A stretch of DNA of 64,000 nt from Streptococcaceae bacterium ESL0687 (GCA_029392475.1 CP113940.1:868001-932000); one strand, 5' to 3'. Numbered from the stretch's first letter, positions 1 to 7,652 are shown. The notes: a model not told the origin generated them from the sequence alone. A program made the numbers and translations.

Positions 1-192
1 ATATTTATTTGCTAGAAAATCAAATATCTCCTGGCTACTTGCTGAAAAATCAATAGTTTCATAAGTATAAGATTCATCAATATCCCAGTTATCCAAAGAA
101 TATATAAAAATTGGTTGGTAATTTAAGTCCATAACTTCTTTAGCGATAAAGGGAACGCTTGTACTTTCTGTTAGAATCAAAACCTCCTTCAT
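1..192 (-). CDS. N-terminus of putative ATP-grasp-type ligase (partial, runs off the left edge)
   Basis: An open frame of 64 codons begins with ATG at 192 and continues off the window. Its first residues read MKEVLILTESTSVPFIAKEV, a beta-strand/turn/helix start followed by a second strand (PIFIYSLDNW). This resembles the preATP-grasp N-domain of amino-acid ligases, but the nucleotide-binding part is outside the window, so the call is inference. The ATG overlaps the stop of the upstream carrier-protein gene in an ATGA arrangement, which implies translational coupling. In butirosin biosynthesis an ATP-grasp enzyme (BtrJ) loads an amino acid onto the free carrier BtrI; the neighbourhood here is consistent with that scheme. 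Another Rossmann-like enzyme is possible. Confidence 0.5.
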   Translation of the reverse strand, partial: MKEVLILTESTSVPFIAKEVMDLNYQPIFIYSLDNWDIDESYTYETIDFSASSQEIFDFLANKY

Positions 193-440
193 TTTTGATC
201 CCCCTTAAAATCTTCATAAAGTTTGATGACCCTACCTACAGTAGAAACGTCATCAATATCAAAGATATCATAATCAAATTCCCTACCTACAAGATCTTCA
301 ATCCGTAACACAAGATCCATGGTAGCTAGACTATCAATTCCCAGATTTTTTATGGGAGTTTGTTCATAAGTTTCTTGGTTTTCCTTTATATCTTCAATAG
401 TAGCCTCACTTAAAAAACCCCTAAAAATTTCCTTAACCAT
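189..440 (-). CDS. Stand-alone acyl/peptidyl carrier protein
   Basis: This 83-residue protein has the size and helical pattern of a phosphopantetheine carrier. The signature NLGIDSLATMDLV places the modifiable serine at residue 37, inside the canonical DSL motif. It would carry an acyl or aminoacyl group as a thioester after priming by a phosphopantetheinyl transferase encoded elsewhere. It overlaps the upstream BtrH-like gene by 8 bp and the downstream ligase-like gene by 4 bp, so the three form one tightly coupled operon. It is unlikely to be the fatty-acid ACP, since no fab genes are near and it sits in an accessory cluster. It resembles BtrI-type carriers in size and setting. The carrier assignment is secure; the cargo is unknown. 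Confidence 0.85.
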   Translation of the reverse strand: MVKEIFRGFLSEATIEDIKENQETYEQTPIKNLGIDSLATMDLVLRIEDLVGREFDYDIFDIDDVSTVGRVIKLYEDFKGDQK

Positions 441-1416
441 TCTTTTCTCCTTCTTTTAAAACAAAAGCATGAATTGACTTCTGTAAAAGTGCGTAACTAT
501 TCCCAAGATTTTTCAAGCTGACTAAATATTTATCATATATGGAAGGTGACTGCCTAGCATTTAAAAAACTAAACCACTTAAAAAGTTCTTTTAAGTCATT
601 TCTCACATGATTGATTTGTTTAGTACTTTCAATTTCTGCCCCATAAAAAGAAAATACCTCCTCCCAACAGTTCAAAATAGGTTCAATTTTATTGGCTATG
701 TGTTTATACATCCTAAGTTGATCACTCTTTGCCAGACCTTCATCAAATATTTTTGACCGTCTATCCCTATAGTATTCATAAAGTCCATCTAAGGCTAGTC
801 TACTTGGCTCAACTATTTGCCCATTTTGGTACAAATTTCCATTTTTACAAGTATAAGCATATTTCCCAAACATAATTTTTTCGAAAATATTAGCCCAAGT
901 GATTCTTTCTAAAAAGAGATTAATCTTCGAAGCATTAAGGAAAACGAGATTAAAATCCTTTAACTCTTCAGGTCCGAATTTCAATTTAAAATCCTCCAAG
1001 GTAAAAGGGACTTTTAAATTCCGATTAGTTTCATTTGTCTTAGTCAAAAATACTTGATTTCCTTTAATATCTTCAATCAAAGTGCTAGTAAAATAGATTG
1101 ACCCATCCTTATGATTATTAGCAAGCATGGCATAGGCCGTACAACCTTCACGAAACTTATTCTTCAAGGTATTTTCCAAAGTTATTTCTGAACAAGTAAT
1201 TTCTTCTTCAAACTCTTTTTTTAATCTATCAAAACCATTTGAATTTAAAGGAATGATAGGCTCATTTCCGCTTAAAAGATCAAAACCTAGATATCTATCC
1301 ATAAAAAGAATTTTAAACAAAGAAAATTTTTGGATTCTCTCCAGATAATGAAACATTGTTCGGTCATAACAAACATAAGCAAGACTATCCTCGTGTTCTA
1401 AATCAGTAAGTTCCAT
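433..1416 (-). CDS. BtrH-like (C39-like fold) putative acyltransferase
   Basis: This soluble 327-residue protein has no signal peptide. Residues 10-20 read DSLAYVCYDRT, with a cysteine at 16 in the place where BtrH_N/papain-like enzymes keep theirs. Residues 90-147 (from GCTAYAML to LEDFKLKFG) have the strand-rich pattern seen in such domains just before the second half. I cannot find a clear catalytic histidine, so activity is uncertain. In butirosin synthesis BtrH moves an acyl chain from the carrier protein onto an amine acceptor; the next gene here is a carrier protein overlapping by 8 bp, which supports a similar job. The start ATG has an AAGGGG ribosome site about 8 bp upstream. The C-terminal half is helical and unrecognised. 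Function is inferred. Confidence 0.45.
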   Translation of the reverse strand: MELTDLEHEDSLAYVCYDRTMFHYLERIQKFSLFKILFMDRYLGFDLLSGNEPIIPLNSNGFDRLKKEFEEEITCSEITLENTLKNKFREGCTAYAMLANNHKDGSIYFTSTLIEDIKGNQVFLTKTNETNRNLKVPFTLEDFKLKFGPEELKDFNLVFLNASKINLFLERITWANIFEKIMFGKYAYTCKNGNLYQNGQIVEPSRLALDGLYEYYRDRRSKIFDEGLAKSDQLRMYKHIANKIEPILNCWEEVFSFYGAEIESTKQINHVRNDLKELFKWFSFLNARQSPSIYDKYLVSLKNLGNSYALLQKSIHAFVLKEGEKNG

Positions 1417-1497
1417 TTTTCAACCCCTTAATTCCCTAAACTTTTCCATATTTTCAAAATATTTTATGATAATTTTTCCTTTCTCTAGTTAATATTG

Positions 1498-1503
1498 TAT
1501 AAT
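1498..1503 (+). promoter_or_regulatory. Candidate -10 box for the Rgg-type regulator gene
   Basis: A perfect TATAAT lies 45 bp before the regulator ATG. No good -35 hexamer is visible 16-18 bp upstream, which would fit an activator-dependent or weak promoter. The divergent operon must be read from the same 131-bp gap. Confidence 0.5.
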
Positions 1504-1547
1504 AATTATCAAGTTAGACTTTAATTTGTTGTGAAAGTGGGAATTTT

Positions 1548-2405
1548 ATGAAATCAGATTTTGGAAGAACCCTCAGAAAAATAAGAAGAGGAAAAAATGT
1601 AAGTATTTGTCAGCTTGAGGTTTGTGGACTTTCAAAGTCCCAGATATCAAGATTTGAACGCGGGGAATCAGAAATTTCTTGCTCGAGATTTATTAAAATT
1701 CTGGATGTTTTAAATATCGGATTAGATGAATTTATAGGCTTTCACAATCTACAAAAATCAAATAAATTACCTTCAACAGTTAATCTTCAAAGAATCCATA
1801 TTAATAAGGACTTAAAGCAACTTGAGGGCATCCTCCAAACACTAGAAGACACCCATTCCAATCAACTAGAGAAAGTAATGATTAAGGTCATGATTTACTC
1901 CTTAAACCAAAGCTCAAAACCCTCGCAAAAAGAGATTAATCTTTTGACAGATTATCTATTTGACATTGATTTATGGGGTAATTTCGAAATCAACCTCCTT
2001 AACGACTCTGCTTCTATCATCAACTACAACACCCTGTATTTATTGACCAAGGAGCTGATAACAGATTCTTCTGATTTTACTTCCAATCAAGCAAACAAAC
2101 TCCTGATTATTCAATTGGCTATTAATACTTTAATGATAAGTATTGATCTTGGCTTTTTTGGCAATTCAAAGTTTTTAATCAGAAATTTAAGAGAGCTCTT
2201 AAAAAGCGAAAACTACCTGTATGAAGATACGATTTTTATGTATGCAAGAGGTTATTTAAACTTTAAAACAGGATCCTTATCCGGTAAGAAAAATATGGTT
2301 CGTTCCCTAAAAATCCTTAGATACCTCAACAAGGATTCCCTCCTCAAGGTTTATTTAAAACACTATTTAAAGAATGTTGAAAATAGGATTGAACTAACCC
2401 ATTAA
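1548..2405 (+). CDS. Rgg/GadR/MutR-family transcriptional regulator
   Basis: The 285-residue length matches Rgg regulators. Residues 1-65 form an XRE-type helix-turn-helix (FGRTLRKIRRGKNVSICQLE, then GLSKSQISRFERGES), and the remainder is all-helical, as in the TPR-like peptide-sensing domain of this family. Rgg proteins usually bind short secreted peptides or act on an adjacent operon. The gene is divergent from the carrier-protein/BtrH-like operon and separated by 131 bp, so that operon is the most likely target. I looked in both flanks for a short hydrophobic peptide gene and found none. The ribosome site (AGTGGGA) is weak. The gene ends in a strong hairpin terminator. Confidence 0.8.
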   Translation: MKSDFGRTLRKIRRGKNVSICQLEVCGLSKSQISRFERGESEISCSRFIKILDVLNIGLDEFIGFHNLQKSNKLPSTVNLQRIHINKDLKQLEGILQTLEDTHSNQLEKVMIKVMIYSLNQSSKPSQKEINLLTDYLFDIDLWGNFEINLLNDSASIINYNTLYLLTKELITDSSDFTSNQANKLLIIQLAINTLMISIDLGFFGNSKFLIRNLRELLKSENYLYEDTIFMYARGYLNFKTGSLSGKKNMVRSLKILRYLNKDSLLKVYLKHYLKNVENRIELTH

Positions 2406-2412
2406 AAATAAG

Positions 2413-2451
2413 AAAAACACAGCTCAATGGGCTGTGTTTTTCTTTATTTAT
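2413..2451 (+). terminator. Rho-independent terminator of the Rgg-type gene; copy 1 of a 39-bp repeat
   Basis: The arms AAAAACACAGCTC and GGGCTGTGTTTTT form a 13-bp stem (one G-T wobble) with a three-base loop, followed by a T-rich tail. The whole 39-bp stretch recurs at 4930-4968 with only two differences. Confidence 0.9.
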
Positions 2452-2506
2452 TTTTTTAAATTATACAATTCATCAAACTAAACCATAGTGGTAGTATTAT
2501 CAACTA

Positions 2507-4486
2507 TCAGACATCAGACAATCTAATACCATCATACTCCCAATATCGACTACCCTGATTAGAGGGGGCTGGTATTCCAAGTCTTTCATTAAGAATTTTT
2601 GTTAGTGGAAGTAATCTATATTTTTTACCTTCAAATTCCACTTCTTTGTCACTTGTTACTTTTGCCTTTAATGTTTTATCTGAAATAAAATTAATAACTT
2701 CCCCAATTAAATCTAACTCAACAAAAGAAAATTTTCCTCTTTTAGCCACATAATTATTCCTCCTTTTAAAATCTACTGGAATTGGAAGTACATTATCAAC
2801 AATGTAATGAGATAATTTACTACTTCTCTCTTTAATAGCTACTCCATTCCAGATATTCTTATCTGTAATATAAGATTTTGCGATTTGAAGTCCTGAATTA
2901 TTTTCATAAATCTCTCTTTTAAATTCAAAAGATTTATTACCAAGTTCTTGGTTATGCCGTATTAAAGTCAAATTTCCAATATTATTTAACCACCTTTGAT
3001 GAATTTCTTCGTAATTACTACCTAGCTCTTTTTTCCAAGATTCATTTAAAACTTGAGGCATAATGTGCTCTATTTGAAGTTTTTTATCTTCTTTAGAAGG
3101 ACGTGATTTGGTCATCCTTTCTTCAACAAGTGATAGAATAAATTTGCAATATCCGAAATCACCGAAATTCATCACTTCAAGACCTGATAACAGTTCATAA
3201 TCATTCGGTAATCGAAGAGTATTTTCTTGATTAGCTAGTATTTTAAACATGCCTAATCTTTTATCATCTTCATTAACCAAGGTCTTTACCTTCTTTATAA
3301 GAAGAGGAAAGGCTTTGTTTTCAGCTTGAGTAAGCTTAATAATACGCCTACGTAAGAAATAAATAAATAGCACATCTAATATTTCAATAATTTCCATATC
3401 AGTCAAAAATTCATTATCCCATTCAGAAAATATACTGAGTAGAAAAGAATAAAGTATTGTTACATTTATTGATCGAAGATCAATCAATTTAGAATCAATA
3501 TACTCATTTCCTGTACTTTTTCCCATAACTATGTACGCATAATATTTTGAATATACCTTCAATTCTTTTAAAAAATTTTCAGTAGAGTATCCATCAAATA
3601 AAACTTTGAATTCAGCATATAATTCTTTAAAATTTGTTGGTGTAGCTTTTTTAAAATTCTTTTCATCTTTCAATTGCATGAAATCACGGATGAAATTTGA
3701 AACCTCACCAGATAAGTGTTTTTCAATATAGAGCCAATATTTTTCATAAAGATAAATTTGTCGTTCAGTACTCTCCCCTAAAAGAAGATAATTTCTCACT
3801 AAATCTGCAAGAGAGAGGGGTTTCCCTAAAGAATTCATTGATTCAAATACTTCTTGAGGATTTTCCCAATTATTTTTCACAGGTTCAAGCTGAATCATTA
3901 CAATACTAAATTTTTCAAGCCCCTTTTCAATCAAATTTTCAAGAATAAATTCTGGTTTTTTTGATTTTAAATCTTTTAGTCTCCTTACAAAATATTCATA
4001 ATTTATAAAAACAGCTGAATTCCTATCATCATCGGTCAGTTCCTCATTAGTAATAATATTTTTATAAGCTGACCAGTCACTCTCAACCTGTTTTAATTTG
4101 ATCTTATACTCAGAATCCACATTATTAGATATGTCTTGATTCATTAAAAATTTATTATCTATAATTTGTTTAAAATTATCATTGTCAATTATATCCCTAA
4201 GAGCAACAAGAAAAATCATAGTAGTGGTAATACGCTGCTGACCATCTGTTAAAATAAGTTTATCTGGTTCTCCATATGGCGTATCTTCTTGTACATATAC
4301 TATACTTCCAAAAAGATGCTCAGCTGTGATCCCTAATATATTTGACTCTGCCGTTTTTAAAATGTCATCAAAAAAGACCGAACACTGTTCATAGTCCCAT
4401 TCATAATTTCGCTGGTAAGGCGGAATAAAAAAGGTTACATTTCCACTTTTTAAATATTTTAAAAGATATCCTTTAGAAACTTCCAT
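2507..4486 (-). CDS. DUF262/DUF1524 GmrSD-type restriction endonuclease
   Basis: From the chosen start the protein has 659 residues. The DUF262 domain has its two hallmarks: PPYQRNYEWD near residues 22-31 and DGQQRITT at 81-88, a ParB-like nucleotide-binding site. The DUF1524 part carries the HNH-type nuclease motif (KLQIEHIMPQ, then NNIGNLTLIRHNQELGNKSF). Fused DUF262-DUF1524 proteins are type IV, modification-dependent restriction enzymes related to GmrSD and defend against phages with modified DNA. A further C-terminal domain of about 90 residues contains KVTSDKEVEFEGKKYRL and YWEYDGIRL, resembling RAMA-like reader domains; that is inference. The ATG at 4486 has a GGGGGG-rich ribosome site, so an upstream 17-codon extension is not counted. 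It stands alone with no methylase and is very AT-rich. Confidence 0.88.
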   Translation of the reverse strand: MEVSKGYLLKYLKSGNVTFFIPPYQRNYEWDYEQCSVFFDDILKTAESNILGITAEHLFGSIVYVQEDTPYGEPDKLILTDGQQRITTTMIFLVALRDIIDNDNFKQIIDNKFLMNQDISNNVDSEYKIKLKQVESDWSAYKNIITNEELTDDDRNSAVFINYEYFVRRLKDLKSKKPEFILENLIEKGLEKFSIVMIQLEPVKNNWENPQEVFESMNSLGKPLSLADLVRNYLLLGESTERQIYLYEKYWLYIEKHLSGEVSNFIRDFMQLKDEKNFKKATPTNFKELYAEFKVLFDGYSTENFLKELKVYSKYYAYIVMGKSTGNEYIDSKLIDLRSINVTILYSFLLSIFSEWDNEFLTDMEIIEILDVLFIYFLRRRIIKLTQAENKAFPLLIKKVKTLVNEDDKRLGMFKILANQENTLRLPNDYELLSGLEVMNFGDFGYCKFILSLVEERMTKSRPSKEDKKLQIEHIMPQVLNESWKKELGSNYEEIHQRWLNNIGNLTLIRHNQELGNKSFEFKREIYENNSGLQIAKSYITDKNIWNGVAIKERSSKLSHYIVDNVLPIPVDFKRRNNYVAKRGKFSFVELDLIGEVINFISDKTLKAKVTSDKEVEFEGKKYRLLPLTKILNERLGIPAPSNQGSRYWEYDGIRLSDV

Positions 4487-4638
4487 TAGCTTACACCCCC
4501 CCATAATCTTTCTTGTTTTAATATATATTGAAACCATAATTTTATTACCAACTTATTGTAACAAAAATAGAAAATTTAATAAAATTATAATCAACAATCC
4601 TTTACATCTAATAATTATTCATTATCAATCTCTTTATT

Positions 4639-4808
4639 TTGTTTATTAATTTGCTAAATGCTAGCGGTGAAGATGCTGGCCAATCTATTCCTCATCTTCA
4701 TATTCACTTAATACCAAGAAAAAGAATGACAATATTAATGCATGGCCTAATTTTGATGGTTCTTTCGTTTCTACTGAGGAAGCTTATAATTTATTAAAAA
4801 TAAACTAA
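4639..4808 (+). pseudogene. Remnant of a HIT-family hydrolase gene (frameshifted fragment)
   Basis: The plus strand encodes LFINLLNASGEDAGQSIPHL followed by HIHLIPRK, which contains the histidine-triad signature (HLHIHL) and the typical NASGEDAGQ lead-in. After a run of A bases near 4719-4725 the frame shifts by one, and the following frame (from KND to AYNLLKIN, stop at 4806-4808) completes a plausible C-terminus. No start codon or N-terminal half is present. This is a decayed 3' part of a HIT hydrolase gene. It lies in the 436-bp stretch between the restriction gene and the CrtC-like gene, which otherwise holds only AT-rich sequence and the terminator at 4930-4968. Confidence 0.75.
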
Positions 4809-4929
4809 CTATGGCCATTTATGTATATTAAAAATAAGTACACTAAATTGTTGGAAAAGAAATAGTCAGTAATCCATTTTTTTGCTTTGAAAAGGAAAAC
4901 GATGAGTGACGATTATTTTAGTGGCAGAA

Positions 4930-4968
4930 AAAAACACAGCTCGATGAGCTGTGTTTTTCTTTATTTAT
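4930..4968 (-). terminator. Terminator of the CrtC-like gene; copy 2 of the 39-bp repeat
   Basis: A perfect 13-bp stem (AAAAACACAGCTC / GAGCTGTGTTTTT) with loop GAT sits just after the stop of the CrtC-like gene. It can work on both strands because of flanking A and T runs. It matches the terminator at 2413-2451 at 37 of 39 bases. Confidence 0.85.
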
Positions 4969-4973
4969 ATATT

Positions 4974-6122
4974 TTATACACCGGCTTTTTCGTCTTCTGT
5001 TCCAGGATAATTGTATTCATAAATCATATCACCTGAACTTTCAGTTTGTTTGCCGTTTAAAGTTAATTTAATATCACCTTCAGCAAAGAATCTCATGTAT
5101 GAAGGCATGATTCCAAGTTGATCAAAGGCTTCTTTAGTTCCTCCCATAACTCGTTCGATATTTGTTAGGCCAGCTTTTTTAGCTCTAGCTACAGCTTCTT
5201 CAGCATCCTTAGGTGCCGCACCGTAAATATCACGTGTTTCTAGTATTTGCTCCCAAGTGACAGTAAATTCTGCCTTGTCAGATCCATTATCAAATTTATA
5301 TCTGCTGGTTTTAGGATATTTTTTACCAACACTCATTTCTTCAAGGTCAGTCTCAAGTTCGACATTTCCATTGGTTTCAAATACCAATTCTCCTGTTTCA
5401 TTATCTGCGACCATAAAATAAGTAATTCTCTTATAATCATATTTAGGAGATGCCACAAAATCATAGATATAGACTACATATTTTTCAGTGTACATACGTC
5501 CCCAGAACCAGTGATGAAAGGCATTAAGCGGAGTAATATTCATCCATTGATGGTCATGATAGCCTTGGCCTTCAACCTCAACTTCTTTACCATCATAGGT
5601 AAGACTTCCAGTAACTTGACATTTAGGCACTGATAAGTCTGTATAGAAGTACTCATCCTCATCTCCTAAGGCAATGGCTGAAGTTCCGTGACGGAAGGGT
5701 ACAGTTAAAGCCTTGTAGTGAAGGTCACAAGCTAGGGTCTCTGTTTTTATATGAATGGTGTAATTTTTAAAGTCCCCGGTACAGTAGCTATCTCCAAAGT
5801 GAACGTCACATTTTTCCTTGCTCATAGAGCTCTCTTCGATGGTCGCAAAACCGAATTCTTGAGTAGTTCGTCCGTCAGGCCTTGTTATATCCAAATTGAA
5901 GTTAGGAGTAAATCCTTTTTTATACATCCCATCAACAGTCTTAGTCCTAAAGGCAACAACAACCTTACTTCCATCATCTAAGTTAGCATCAAAGTACCAA
6001 ACTTCATTATTACCAATATCATCAGAATTTCTAATACCATCTTCCCAAGGTTCAACCTTCTCTGGATTAATTCCAAAACGTTTAAAGTCTTCAGGGCGAT
6101 TCATTAGTCTTGCGTTAGTCAT
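4974..6122 (-). CDS. CrtC/AttH-like lipocalin-fold protein (putative hydratase or hydrolase)
   Basis: The 382-residue protein is rich in beta strands and has GQGYHDHQWMN at about residues 185-195, the signature of the CrtC (hydroxyneurosporene synthase)/AttH family with two lipocalin-like barrels. Members hydrate or hydrolyse hydrophobic substrates, but no carotenoid genes are near, so the substrate is unknown. There is no signal peptide or lipobox, unlike many AttH relatives, so it is probably cytoplasmic. The long N-terminus (PEDFKRFGINPEKVEPWEDG) is typical of bacterial members. It is divergent from a TetR repressor across 213 bp, the usual layout for a repressor and its target. Confidence 0.7.
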   Translation of the reverse strand: MTNARLMNRPEDFKRFGINPEKVEPWEDGIRNSDDIGNNEVWYFDANLDDGSKVVVAFRTKTVDGMYKKGFTPNFNLDITRPDGRTTQEFGFATIEESSMSKEKCDVHFGDSYCTGDFKNYTIHIKTETLACDLHYKALTVPFRHGTSAIALGDEDEYFYTDLSVPKCQVTGSLTYDGKEVEVEGQGYHDHQWMNITPLNAFHHWFWGRMYTEKYVVYIYDFVASPKYDYKRITYFMVADNETGELVFETNGNVELETDLEEMSVGKKYPKTSRYKFDNGSDKAEFTVTWEQILETRDIYGAAPKDAEEAVARAKKAGLTNIERVMGGTKEAFDQLGIMPSYMRFFAEGDIKLTLNGKQTESSGDMIYEYNYPGTEDEKAGV

Positions 6123-6335
6123 AGTATTTCTCCTTTTTACTTTTTGTTAGTGATATAAAATTAAATCATTTATTGTCTGACTCACTTGCACCCGCCTATA
6201 ATAAAACAAGAGACAACCTCATTCAAGATACTAACTAGGGACAGGTATTAATTAATTGACATATGACCCTATTTTGTTACGCTTTATCTACAAGATTAGC
6301 CTAATTTTTAAAAATTAATAAAGGAAACTAACACA

Positions 6336-6911
6336 ATGATCACTAATAAATCTACTGATTTAAGAATTCAAAAAACCAAGACTGCAATTTTTCAGGCTTT
6401 TGAAGAAATGCTTGAAGAGCTAGATTTTGAAAAAATAACAGTTACTGCCCTATGCAAGAGGGCACAAACTCGGCCTGCTACCTTTTATAACCATTTTTCT
6501 GATAAATATGATTGTTTTGATCAAATGATAGCTGAACTTCGTTTTGAAAGACTAGATCAGGCTGCAGCAAATGATTTAAGTAACAGCCCAGATGAATTTT
6601 TTAAAATTATTTTTACCGGTGGCTTTACCTTCCTTGAGGAGCATGCCTCTTTGGTTGAAAAAGTAGAGTCAAATAGCCTCCTAACAACAATTATGCATAC
6701 AAGTTCAAAGGAATTAGAAGATAATATTCGAAGAAAAATCAGCCAAGACTTCTCCAATCAAAATACTTCCACCCTCCAAAAAGAAATTATCACCCAATCA
6801 ATCCTTGGAGCAAGTGTTCAAGTTTCCCGCTGGTGGTTTGAAAACCGCCAAAAGATTGACAAAAATGAAGCTGTAGACCAATTGGTAAAAATAATCATCA
6901 AGATGTACTAA
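6336..6911 (+). CDS. TetR/AcrR-family repressor
   Basis: The 191-residue protein has an N-terminal TetR helix-turn-helix: IQKTKTAIFQAFEEMLEELD, then ITVTALCKRAQTRPATFYNHF (recognition helix ending in the usual TFYNHF), then a helical ligand-binding domain. It starts at an ATG preceded by AAGGAAA. It is divergent from the CrtC-like gene, which is its probable target, with a TTGACA-like element at about 6258 in the shared gap. Its 3' end converges on a second TetR gene with only 23 bp between stop codons. The ligand is unknown. Confidence 0.85.
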   Translation: MITNKSTDLRIQKTKTAIFQAFEEMLEELDFEKITVTALCKRAQTRPATFYNHFSDKYDCFDQMIAELRFERLDQAAANDLSNSPDEFFKIIFTGGFTFLEEHASLVEKVESNSLLTTIMHTSSKELEDNIRRKISQDFSNQNTSTLQKEIITQSILGASVQVSRWWFENRQKIDKNEAVDQLVKIIIKMY

Positions 6912-6934
6912 ATATTATTAATTAGAAAAATTTC

Positions 6935-7480
6935 CTATTTTAAAGAATCTGTGATTACAAGAAGACTTTTTTTCAACTCATCCCTAGTTGGAGGAGTTCG
7001 TCCATCAAGGATAAAATCAACATTACTAAAGGCAATATTAGTCAGTAAGAAAGTTGCAAAGTCATCATCTTCTAAGGAAAAGGTTTTAGTATAAATTTGA
7101 CTAAAGAGGCTGCGCAACTTACTATCAAAACCATCCTGGCCAAGATTTAAATTTCTTAAAAGATTTATCTCCCTCCTATTATCCTGAAAGTAGCTGATTA
7201 GTTCATTTGTAAAAAAGGAATAGCTGTCAAAGGTTTTCTGCTTCTGCTTGTTTTTAAAATTTTCTTCAAAAACCTCTTCTAAATGATCAAGGTACTGATT
7301 GATTAAAGATTGGGCTAATTCTGAAATATTTTCATAGTGGGCATAAAAAGTAGTTCGGTTGATTAAACTTTTCCTGGCAAGTCTTGCTACGGTTATATCA
7401 TTAAAATCACTTGTTTCAAGGAGCTCCAAGAAGCTCAAATGAAGTAATTTTTCAGTTCTTTCAAAACGTAAATCGGACAT
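6935..7480 (-). CDS. TetR/AcrR-family repressor
   Basis: The 181-residue protein has a TetR DNA-binding domain at residues 5-50 (RTEKLLHLSFLELLETSDF; ITVARLARKSLINRTTFYAHY) and a C-terminal helical domain of TetR_C type. A GGAGG ribosome site precedes the ATG. It converges on the other TetR gene and diverges from the unrecognised 281-aa gene, which is therefore its likely target. The gap between them contains two dyads and an iterated repeat that could be operators. It is not closely similar to the neighbouring TetR outside the DNA-binding domain, so a recent tandem duplication is unlikely. Confidence 0.85.
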   Translation of the reverse strand: MSDLRFERTEKLLHLSFLELLETSDFNDITVARLARKSLINRTTFYAHYENISELAQSLINQYLDHLEEVFEENFKNKQKQKTFDSYSFFTNELISYFQDNRREINLLRNLNLGQDGFDSKLRSLFSQIYTKTFSLEDDDFATFLLTNIAFSNVDFILDGRTPPTRDELKKSLLVITDSLK

Positions 7481-7497
7481 ATTAGCCTCCTCAAATT

Positions 7498-7543
7498 TTA
7501 TTAGATTTTATTGAACTTATTAGACTTATTAAACTTTATTAGA
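7498..7543. repeat. Five iterated TTATTRRA units at 9-10 bp spacing
   Basis: Copies of TTATTAGA, TTATTGAA, TTATTAGA, TTATTAAA and TTATTAGA start at 7498, 7508, 7517, 7526 and 7536. The spacing is near one helical turn. The array lies just upstream of the TetR start codon at 7480, so it could be an iterated protein-binding site or a bent-DNA tract. Confidence 0.6.
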
Positions 7544-7576
7544 CCACATTATACAACATGTCGTTTTAATTAACAA

Positions 7577-7619
7577 AAGTTGGAAACTTGAACTTATCAT
7601 TATATAGGTTTAACCTATA
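7577..7619. promoter_or_regulatory. Candidate TetR operator region with two dyads overlapping the promoter of the 281-aa gene
   Basis: TATAGGTTTAACCTATA (7603-7619) is a perfect 17-bp palindrome, the usual size of a TetR operator. Its right edge overlaps a TATAAT (7616-7621), so a bound repressor would block that promoter. A smaller dyad, AAGTT-GGA-AACTT, sits at 7577-7589. Confidence 0.5.
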
Positions 7620-7652
7620 ATAAAGCTATAAATAACACCGGGGGAATATAAA

